NCBI GenBank assembly: GCA_903864835.1
Contig: CAIPHK010000037.1
Location: forward strand, 1 to 51,464
Length of the DNA: 51,464 nucleotides
Direction: 5' to 3'
DNA from: an uncultured bacterium
GTDB lineage: Bacteria > Margulisbacteria > Marinamargulisbacteria > SXXA01
Under the pieces are notes generated by a model. The model was not told the DNA's origin. It saw only the letters and a program-made list of their open reading frames with translations, and did not search any database. Made by a program: the position numbers and the translations under genes. Positions 44,876 to 51,464 of the stretch are shown piece after piece; positions within the stretch are counted from its first letter, which is position 1; each line of letters opens with the position of its first letter.

Positions 44876-44993
44876 GCATTGTAGGGGCGAAACATCTTTC
44901 GCCCTGACCTAACGGGTGACGCAATAATGGGAAAATGACATGGGGACAAATTCAACCGGGTCAAATGCAAGGAAGAAGATGTTTCGCCCCTCC
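44876..44993. repeat. REP palindromes upstream of RAYT
   Basis: At 44876-44906, GGGCGAAA and TTTCGCCC form a stem within GCATTGTAGGGGCG...CTG. A decayed copy at 44967-44993 (GCAAGGAAGAAGATG followed by TTTCGCCCC) ends directly against a TAG codon (44996-44994, minus strand). Flanks share ACCGGG[GT]CAAATGCA with the copy at 44344. The stretch 44820-44875 is AT-rich and holds no gene. Confidence 0.85.
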
Positions 44994-45134
44994 CTAAAAC
45001 ATCGTCCCAAAAAAGATAGTCTGGTTGGAGCCAAAGACGTTGACAGGAAATGTCACATCTTGCGCGATCGGTCTCACCGGTATCCCAAAATTCAGAGAAA
45101 AACGCAGTGTCCGCGTCCCCACATAATTAAGACA
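44994..45134 (-). other. in-frame extension after the nidogen-protein stop
   Basis: Directly after the TGA of the nidogen/Big_2 gene, the same frame stays open for 46 codons, reading LNYVGTRTLRFSLNFG, then VTFPVNVFGSNQTIFFGTMF, and stops at TAG against a REP. The last residues IFFGTMF resemble the end before the TGA (LFFGTGF). It may be the original 3' end, now cut off by a nonsense mutation, a partial duplication, or a readthrough extension. Confidence 0.5.
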
Positions 45135-46085
45135 TCAGAAACCAGTACCAAAGAAAAGCACGTTGTCTCGGGACAGTACGGTAATCGTGGAAGTTCCAGT
45201 CACACCTGCCGTAGCCAGGGACGTCGCAGTAATGGTCACCACACCTGGACTTATCGCGGTCACAACGCCAGAGCTACTCACAGAAGCATTGGCAGTGTCC
45301 GATGAACTCCAAGTGACCGATTGATCGGCATTGGCAGGACTAACAGCAGCAGACAATGCAAGTGTGTCCGGTATAGTCAAAATCGCCGTGCTGGGCGTCA
45401 CACTCACTGTATCAGCAACAACAGAACCTTCCCTAACGGTAAAGGTATATCGACCTGCTACACCACAATTACTTAAGGACGCTAACTGACCGTAAGAACT
45501 GGAATTTTCATAGTAAACATTGTTCCCACCGTAGTTCCCATTAGACCACCCCACCCCGCCATTCCCCCAATTCATGGAATCGTAATTTAATTCAAAATCA
45601 AAATTGTCTACTCCCGTATCGCCGCGCTCAATAATGACAAGCTGACAAGAAATTGTAGAATTGCTGGAGCCCGGATACTTCCTTACACCCACCCAGTTGA
45701 CCCCATAGGCTGGCCTACCGTTCACTGTCCCCGAACCATAGGTCACCAGTGCACCACCAGCACTCGTGTCCACATCACCCCAATAGGGGGCAATAATTTT
45801 ATAGTTACCTCCAGAAAGGCCGGCCGGCACGTATGCGGCCTGCGGGCCCGTAAAAGTGATATTTCCGTTGTTGTTAATATAAATAACACTCTGATTAATT
45901 CCAAAAAAGTTGATGGGAAAGCCAATGTCCACCGGCCCCGTTGATAAATCGTCATTAGCCGCCAAAGAATTAGCCGTAAATCCAGACCGAACAGCACCCG
46001 CACAAATCACAGATGGCATCAAAAAGGAGGCCAACGTTGCAAGAATAGGCAAATAAAAAAAATAATTACGGAGATTTTTAATCAT
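45135..46085 (-). CDS. secreted nidogen-domain / Big_2 surface protein
   Basis: A 316-residue exported protein. A signal peptide runs about 1-28 (FFYLPILATLASFLMPSVICA). A nidogen-like (NIDO) domain covers about 38-205, with VDIGFPINFFGINQSVIYIN, NGNITFTGP, APYWGDVDTSAGG and NFDFELNYDSMNWGNGGVG. A bacterial Ig-like domain of Big_2 type follows (about 218-303; VSVTPSTAILTIPDTLALSA, VTWSSSDTANASVS, GVVTITATS). It ends RDNVLFFGTGF. Such modules are found in adhesins and extracellular matrix-like proteins. The ATG has GAGGATCAAG upstream. It lies 27 nt after the giant fibre gene, so the two are probably co-expressed on the surface. Confidence 0.85.
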   Translation of the reverse strand: MIKNLRNYFFYLPILATLASFLMPSVICAGAVRSGFTANSLAANDDLSTGPVDIGFPINFFGINQSVIYINNNGNITFTGPQAAYVPAGLSGGNYKIIAPYWGDVDTSAGGALVTYGSGTVNGRPAYGVNWVGVRKYPGSSNSTISCQLVIIERGDTGVDNFDFELNYDSMNWGNGGVGWSNGNYGGNNVYYENSSSYGQLASLSNCGVAGRYTFTVREGSVVADTVSVTPSTAILTIPDTLALSAAVSPANADQSVTWSSSDTANASVSSSGVVTAISPGVVTITATSLATAGVTGTSTITVLSRDNVLFFGTGF

Positions 46086-46112
46086 CTTGATCCTCGATGT
46101 GTAAACGACGGT

Positions 46113-49100
46113 CTAACGAAAATCAACTGATCCCATTCCATAGTAATTTGTTCCATCCCAATAAAAACTCACGATATCAATTTTGCCACTCGCGGTGCTA
46201 AAGGTAGGTGCCACCCCACCGGGCCATTTCACCCCCGAAAAGGTCAATGTTCCACTGCCAGAGTGGGTGATAATCACCATGAGATTCGCTGGATTCGAAG
46301 GGTTTGAAAAAGTCACGTTCAAGTTACCCGTTTTGGTCAGCTTGGCCTTGTTTCCTAGCTGCCAATTTACCGCTGCTGTACCCGAAGAACTAGAGATGAT
46401 TTGCTGTCTGACCCCTACCGTTCCTTCGAAGTAGATGTCCCCGTTAGCATGTAGTGAGCCATTAACATCCAATCTATAGCCGGGGGAGGTAGTTCCAATT
46501 CCCACATACCCGTTAGTATGAATTCGCATCCGTTCGCTTCCGGTTTGAGTAAAAATGATGGGTTCATCGTTGTTGTCTATGGTGCCAATCTCTAAATATG
46601 AGAATCCGCTTTCGTCACCAATTGAGCAGAATTTGACAAATCCACCGTCAGTATTTGCAGCCCAACTCGGTCCATACCCAAGATTATAAATGGTATTGCC
46701 ATTGGTGATAGAAAGATCCCCTATGGAACGACTCGAATAGATCCCAGTTAATTGACTACCATCACCAATGAAGGCGGTCGCCCTAACACTTCCGCTTACA
46801 TCCACTGGATACGTTGGATTTGATTTCCCGATCCCCATATACCCTGTCGACGCCAGAATTCGGATTCCACTGAAGGTATTCGACCACGGTGCAAGCACTA
46901 GCGCACCCGTATTGATGGCTCCAGCACTTCCAATAACCGCAGTATCTCCAGCAGCAACAATCCCGTTGTAATTGCCTTGACTCAGTGATGGGTACATCGT
47001 TATAAAGTGAGAATCTGATCCTATTGCAGTAATCCCATAGCTCGCATCTTGCGCTACCAGCGTCGACAGTTTAATACCTCCCCCGCTCACGTGGAGTTTA
47101 GACGCCGGTGCCGCAGTTCCGACGCCCAGCCAATTATTCGAATCATCCCAAAACAAATTGGTATTATCTTGCGCCAGTGCAGTTCCCGAATTCCCAAATA
47201 GAATTGACCCGGCGGTTACCGAGGAAAGACCCGTTCCTCCGTAACCCACTCCCACCGTGCTTCCGTTCCATACCCCCGATGTGATCGTCCCGACGGTCAC
47301 CGCTCCACTAAAGTTTCCCGTAACCGCAGTAATTCCGTTATTCGCGATCGTTACCGCTGCCGAAAAATTCCCAGTTGCTGCACTCAGCCCCTTATTCGTG
47401 ATAGTGACTTCACCGGTAAAGTTTCCGGTCGTCGCGCTAATACCATTGCTCAATTGCACCCGTTGGCCCGTCAACTGCCCCGTCAATACTCCCGTCACAC
47501 CCTCAAATCGGTTCGCCGTCACGGTCCCACTCATCGTCGCGGTTACCCCAACAAAGTGATTCGCACTCACCGTGCCTGCTACCTCTAACTTCGTCGATGG
47601 CGTACTCACCCCAATCCCCACGTTTCCTGCAGACAAAATCCGCATCGCTTCGCTGTTGGCGTACCCTATCGCAAGTCCGGGATTCGATCCCGCGTTATTA
47701 AACTCGATATATCCAAATGGAGTTTCATCCGTCACATTTTCGATCCGGGTTGCGGCATTGTTCCATCCTGCAAAAGAATTAATCCGTTTGGCATAAAAGT
47801 TTAAATAATTATTATTCGCATTATGCCCCAGCAAGCTCATCATATTCGAAATATTTCCAGCCGTGTTCCCAAGGTTAGTAGTATTCTCCACTTTCAACAC
47901 GTACGGTTGGTTAAGATTGGTGTAATCTTGCGCCATCGATGCGATCCCTACCGAAATATTCGCAGATCCCGTAAAGTTCGCGGTCACCGCATTGATTCCA
48001 TTCGTCAGGCTGAGTCGTTGGCCACTCAGTTGGCCCGTTAACGTTGCCGTTGTTCCCGTCAGATCCCCGGTAAATGCGCCGGTTACGCCTTCAAATCGGT
48101 TCGCAGTCACCGTTGAGCTAAAGTTTGTAGTTACACCAGATATGCCATTCGTTAACACCAAGCGTTGGCCATTTAATTGCCCGGTATATGCGCCCGTTAT
48201 TCCTTCAAATCGGTTCGCGGTGACCGTTGAACTGAAGTTCGTTGTCACACCGGATATTCCATCCGTTAACACCAACCGTTGACCTTCCAACAGGCCGGAA
48301 AATTCTCCCGTGACCCCTTCAAACCGGTTCGCAGTTACGGTTGAACTAAAATTCGTCGTGACGCCTGATATCCCATCCGTTAACACCAACCGCTGTCCAT
48401 TTAATTGGCCAGTAAATACGCCCGTCACCCCTTCAAATCGGTTCGCAGTCACCGTTGAACTAAAGTTTGTCGTAACTCCCGATATCCCGTTTGTTAACAC
48501 CAACCGCTGACCATTCAATTGCCCGGTATAGGCGCCCGTGATTCCCTCAAATCGATTCGCCGTAACCGTTCCGGTAAAGTTCGTGGTCACTCCGGATATT
48601 CCGTCCGTTAACACCAGCCGTTGGCCGTTCAATTGACCCGTATATGCGCCCGTTATTCCTTCAAATCGGTTCGCGGTTACTGTTCCAGTAAAGTTCGTGG
48701 TAACTCCCGATATTCCATCCGTTAACACCAGCCGTTGGCCATTTAATTGGCCCGTGTACGCTCCCGTTATTCCTTCAAATCGGTTCGCGGTCACCGTTGA
48801 ACTAAAATTCGTGGTGACTCCGGATATGCCATCCGTTAACACCAACCGTTGGCCGTTTAATTGGCCAGTATACGCTCCCGTGATCCCTTCAAATCGGTTC
48901 GCGGTCACCGTTGAACTAAAGTTAGTCGTAACACCAGATATGCCATCCGTTAACACCAACCGTTGGCCGTTTAATTGGCCAGTTAACGTCGCCGTTGTTC
49001 CGGTCAGGTCACCTGTAAAGGCGCCGGTTACCCCTTCAAATCGGTTCGCTGTGACGCTTCCACTATAATTCCCACTGACCGCATTGATCCCTTTATTAGT

Positions 49101-51464
49101 GATGGTCACTTCCCCGGTAAAATTACCTGTTACACCGCTAAATCCGTTACTCAATACTAACCGTTGACCATTGAGTTGTCCGGTAAATGCTCCGGTCACA
49201 CCTTCGAATCTATTCGCCGTCACTGTTGTTGTCGCCTTGATTGCCCCCACGACATCCAACGCAACCACCGGAGATGTCGTCCCAATCCCGATGTTCACAC
49301 TGGTTACCACTAACGCTGGCGTGTTGCTCCCCGCGGCTAAAATGATCTTTTTTGTATCCGTCAGATTCGTCAGAACAATATCCCCGACGGTTGACCCGGA
49401 ATTGTGCTGTGTTGCCGATGCCGCAACCCCCAACCGTCCTTCATCGGTGGTTCGTCCCACTGACAAGTACGTTTGAGATCCTGTGGACCCCGACAACACC
49501 GTCATCCGCGCAAACTGTGGCTGGGCAGTCGTATGAATATTTTGCGGAGTCGATAACGTTATTGATCCCGATCCATTCGATACATTTACTTGATTCGTCG
49601 TCCCTGCGATCGTCGCCAATGTATATTCATTCGAAGAATTCCCAATCAATATTTGACCTGTGCTTGGGGCACCTTGCCCCGTCCCACCACGTCCTACAAG
49701 CAGTGTTCCCGTTGTTATATTAGCAGCATCAATACCCGTTATTTGGCTTCCGTCTCCCACAAAACCATTCGCCGTTACCGTCCCACTATAGTTCCCACTC
49801 ACCGCATTAATTCCATCCGTGAGAACGACTCGTTGGCCGTTAAGAAGCCCCGTGTAGACTCCCGTTACTCCTTCGAATCGATTCGCCGTAACACTTCCAC
49901 TATAATTTCCGCTCACCGCACTGAGTCCCTTATCGGTTATCGCTACTTCTCCACTGAAATTCGCCGTTGCCGCACTAATTCCATTGGTTAAAATTAATCG
50001 TTGGCCACTAATTTGCCCGGTGTAATTTCCCGTCACCGCATTAATTCCGTTATTCGTGATCGTTACTGCTGCGCTGAAGTTCCCGGTTGCCGCGCTGATT
50101 CCATCGGTTAACAGGATCCTTTGCCCTCTAATTTGCCCGGTATAATTTCCAGTCACCGCATTGATTCCGTTATTTGAGATCGTTACGGCTGAACTAAAGT
50201 TCCCCGTCGTCGCATTAATTCCATTATTCGAGATCGTCACTGCCGCGCTAAAGTTCCCGGTCGCTGCACTAATTCCGTCGCTGATCGAAATTCGTTGACC
50301 CGTCAATTGGCCCAATAACGTTTGCGTCGTCCCTTGCACATCACCCGTAAAGTTCCCCGTGACTGCGTTGATTCCGTTCGTTAACACCAATCGTTGACCC
50401 GCGACTTGGCCACTAAATGTTCCCGTATTCGCAGACACCACTCCATTGATACTGACCCCTGCAAACAGCGGCGTCGCTTGCGTATGGATGTTTTGGGGTA
50501 ACGATAACGTGATTGATCCCGACACACTGGTCACGTTCACTTGGTTCACGGTCGCGTTCAGTGTCGCCAATCCGTAGCCGCTTCCCGACGTCCCAATTAA
50601 TATCTGCCCGGCTAACGGCGCTTGGCTGATTCCCGTACCTCCGTAGGTGACGCCCACTTTGGTTGAATTCCATGTTCCCGTAGTAATCGTTCCCACTCCC
50701 TGTATCCCCGTATACGACCCCGACATCCGTCCTTGAGGAACCGTGCCACTCGTTAAATTTGCTGCGTTAAGTGCGGTGATCGCCGTACCGGCCCCTGACA
50801 GGTACGTCGCATTTACCGTTCCAGAAATATTGATCCCATCAAACAAGGGAATCGCCTGCGTATGAATATCTTGCGGTAACGAGATTGTAATCGATCCTGG
50901 ATCGTTAACGATGTCCACCTGATTGGTCGTCCCAATAATGGTTGATAGCGAATAACTTTGACCATTACCGATTAGCAACTGGCCATTTGACGGGCTCCCA
51001 CTTTGGCCGGTTCCACCATAGTTCGTACCAATGGTGCCACCTTCCCAGGTCCCGGTGGTCAAGGTCCCTACCCCCGTAATTCCGTTATATGGGCCCGCAA
51101 CCCGAGCCGTTGAAATATTTCCAGTGGTCAGGCTAGTGGCATTCAATGCGGTGATTCCAAGGCCACTTCCGGCTAACGTTGTTGCGGTGAGTGCCCCATT
51201 CACACTGACTCCACCCGCAACAATTTGACCCGTGTAGTTAGCGGTCGCCGCGCTAATTCCAGTGGAGAGCGTCAATCGTTGGCCATACACTTGTCCTGTA
51301 AATACGCCCGTACCACTTTCCACTCGGTTCGCCGTTACCGTTGAACTAAAGTTACCCGTTACCGCACTCAGTCCATCGGTTAATACGATTCGTTGGCCGT
51401 TCAATAGTCCCGTTAATGTTTCGGTGACTCCTTCGAACCGGTTCGCGGTCACTGTTGCAGTGTA
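46113..51464 (-). CDS. giant repeat-built fibre protein (5' end outside window)
   Basis: At least 1783 residues; the frame is open to the right edge, so the true start is outside. Nearly all of it consists of short beta-type repeats of about 19 and 38 residues (NGQRLVLTDGISGVTTNF, TVTANRFEGITGAYTG, ATGNFSAAVTI, NAVTGNYTGQI). Interspersed are FxGDGSQLTGI, GTWNxxxVGVxYGGTG and GIGTTSPGYRLDVNG modules. These are known from tail-fibre-like and trimeric adhesin-like proteins of many marine and environmental bacteria. The last 100 or so residues are a distinct beta-rich tip (NVTFSNPSNPANLMVIITHSG...FYWDGTNYYGMG). No S74 peptidase chaperone domain is present. Probably a secreted or surface fibre. 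Confidence 0.82.
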   Translation of the reverse strand, partial: YTATVTANRFEGVTETLTGLLNGQRIVLTDGLSAVTGNFSSTVTANRVESGTGVFTGQVYGQRLTLSTGISAATANYTGQIVAGGVSVNGALTATTLAGSGLGITALNATSLTTGNISTARVAGPYNGITGVGTLTTGTWEGGTIGTNYGGTGQSGSPSNGQLLIGNGQSYSLSTIIGTTNQVDIVNDPGSITISLPQDIHTQAIPLFDGINISGTVNATYLSGAGTAITALNAANLTSGTVPQGRMSGSYTGIQGVGTITTGTWNSTKVGVTYGGTGISQAPLAGQILIGTSGSGYGLATLNATVNQVNVTSVSGSITLSLPQNIHTQATPLFAGVSINGVVSANTGTFSGQVAGQRLVLTNGINAVTGNFTGDVQGTTQTLLGQLTGQRISISDGISAATGNFSAAVTISNNGINATTGNFSSAVTISNNGINAVTGNYTGQIRGQRILLTDGISAATGNFSAAVTITNNGINAVTGNYTGQISGQRLILTNGISAATANFSGEVAITDKGLSAVSGNYSGSVTANRFEGVTGVYTGLLNGQRVVLTDGINAVSGNYSGTVTANGFVGDGSQITGIDAANITTGTLLVGRGGTGQGAPSTGQILIGNSSNEYTLATIAGTTNQVNVSNGSGSITLSTPQNIHTTAQPQFARMTVLSGSTGSQTYLSVGRTTDEGRLGVAASATQHNSGSTVGDIVLTNLTDTKKIILAAGSNTPALVVTSVNIGIGTTSPVVALDVVGAIKATTTVTANRFEGVTGAFTGQLNGQRLVLSNGFSGVTGNFTGEVTITNKGINAVSGNYSGSVTANRFEGVTGAFTGDLTGTTATLTGQLNGQRLVLTDGISGVTTNFSSTVTANRFEGITGAYTGQLNGQRLVLTDGISGVTTNFSSTVTANRFEGITGAYTGQLNGQRLVLTDGISGVTTNFTGTVTANRFEGITGAYTGQLNGQRLVLTDGISGVTTNFTGTVTANRFEGITGAYTGQLNGQRLVLTNGISGVTTNFSSTVTANRFEGVTGVFTGQLNGQRLVLTDGISGVTTNFSSTVTANRFEGVTGEFSGLLEGQRLVLTDGISGVTTNFSSTVTANRFEGITGAYTGQLNGQRLVLTNGISGVTTNFSSTVTANRFEGVTGAFTGDLTGTTATLTGQLSGQRLSLTNGINAVTANFTGSANISVGIASMAQDYTNLNQPYVLKVENTTNLGNTAGNISNMMSLLGHNANNNYLNFYAKRINSFAGWNNAATRIENVTDETPFGYIEFNNAGSNPGLAIGYANSEAMRILSAGNVGIGVSTPSTKLEVAGTVSANHFVGVTATMSGTVTANRFEGVTGVLTGQLTGQRVQLSNGISATTGNFTGEVTITNKGLSAATGNFSAAVTIANNGITAVTGNFSGAVTVGTITSGVWNGSTVGVGYGGTGLSSVTAGSILFGNSGTALAQDNTNLFWDDSNNWLGVGTAAPASKLHVSGGGIKLSTLVAQDASYGITAIGSDSHFITMYPSLSQGNYNGIVAAGDTAVIGSAGAINTGALVLAPWSNTFSGIRILASTGYMGIGKSNPTYPVDVSGSVRATAFIGDGSQLTGIYSSRSIGDLSITNGNTIYNLGYGPSWAANTDGGFVKFCSIGDESGFSYLEIGTIDNNDEPIIFTQTGSERMRIHTNGYVGIGTTSPGYRLDVNGSLHANGDIYFEGTVGVRQQIISSSSGTAAVNWQLGNKAKLTKTGNLNVTFSNPSNPANLMVIITHSGSGTLTFSGVKWPGGVAPTFSTASGKIDIVSFYWDGTNYYGMGSVDFR
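48080..48990 (-). repeat. tandem array of eight 114-bp units in the fibre gene
   Basis: The coding unit is 38 residues, TVTANRFEG[IV]TGAYTG plus QLNGQRLVLT[DN]GISGVTTNF. The segment CGTTAACACCAAC recurs at a spacing of 114 bp (about 48149, 48263, 48377, 48491, 48605, 48719, 48833, 48947). Differences are mostly at synonymous positions. Arrays like this expand and contract by recombination and are often mis-assembled. Confidence 0.92.

Noticed and set aside
45135-45137. Genome-wide UGA recoding
   Set aside because: Several well-defined genes (mlaE, proC, dcd, cysW) end in TGA at the family-expected position, so UGA acts as stop here.
44940-45305. 121-residue plus-strand frame
   Set aside because: Runs antisense to the Big_2 region and through a REP; composition is R/S/H-rich without any domain.
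48080-48990. CRISPR array
   Set aside because: Units are 114 bp, contiguous, in one open reading frame and vary mainly at synonymous sites; there are no spacers and no cas genes.
49171-49991. Plus-strand frames inside the fibre gene
   Set aside because: Reverse-frame shadows of the repeats; proline-rich and without start signals.
46113-51464. Prophage tail-fibre region
   Set aside because: The repeat modules also occur in cellular surface proteins, and no phage structural, lysis or integrase gene is in the window.

Overview
The window is a gene-dense stretch of a diderm (outer-membrane) bacterial chromosome with moderate GC. Diderm signs are an MlaEFD lipid-transport locus, an OprP-type porin, a lipoprotein signal peptide, and two SLH-domain envelope proteins. 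One SLH protein also carries a coiled coil and a beta-barrel-like segment. MlaD with an apparent C-terminal barrel, SLH envelope tethers and several starts without a Shine-Dalgarno (SD) site fit a deep-branching Terrabacteria-side diderm such as a Margulisbacteria-like lineage. No rRNA or marker set is present to prove this, so the placement is inference.

Layout. 1-550: a hairpin-rich segment with three copies of a TTGCTACTAA motif and no gene. 553-1104: a small secreted protein with a YPNPF-type C-terminal domain. 1101-10766 (minus): a long co-directional run, tRNA-Thr, tRNA-Phe, SLH protein, argS, tilS, lipoprotein, nadE, mlaE, mlaF, mlaD, with tight spacing or overlaps. 10990-13528 (plus): an RRM protein with a strong terminator, then der and fmt. 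13532-18480 (minus): glmM and, overlapping it, a 1202-residue coiled-coil/barrel/SLH protein. 18562-27033 (minus, interrupted by plsC on plus): four large proteins (P1-P4) that I cannot assign to any family. 27268-28476: a small unknown gene, then a repeat-rich region with a frameshifted DUF559 relic between inverted repeats. 28477-34141 (plus): typA, ndh, proC, yggT, a DUF167 gene and rarA; rarA carries a run of 13 C near its 5' end. 34239-39465 (minus): a sulfate uptake operon (porin, sbp, cysT, cysW, cysA) punctuated by copies of an 88-bp repeat. 39626-40789 (minus): an M20 amidohydrolase. 41030-42525 (plus): dcd and a zinc-finger DEDDh exonuclease. 42589-42765 (minus): a 58-residue protein with a near-perfect SD. 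42857-44233 (plus): rlmD. 44225-44993: a REP/RAYT element. 45135-51464 (minus): a nidogen-domain/Big_2 surface protein preceded by a huge repeat-built fibre protein that runs off the right edge.

The best candidate for an undescribed system is P1-P4. P3 and P4 are divergent paralogues sharing a domain of about 220-240 residues between coiled coils. P2 is a basic, disordered/coiled-coil protein. P1 has an HEXXH motif and ends in a lysine-rich segment plus CCCC. None has a signal peptide, and three carry S/T-P-x-K/R motifs resembling eukaryotic proline-directed kinase sites. Other notable points are stop codons supplied by intergenic palindromes (REP and the 88-bp repeat), the phase-variation-like C13 tract in rarA, an in-frame extension after the stop of the nidogen protein, and a probable leaderless promoter at rlmD.
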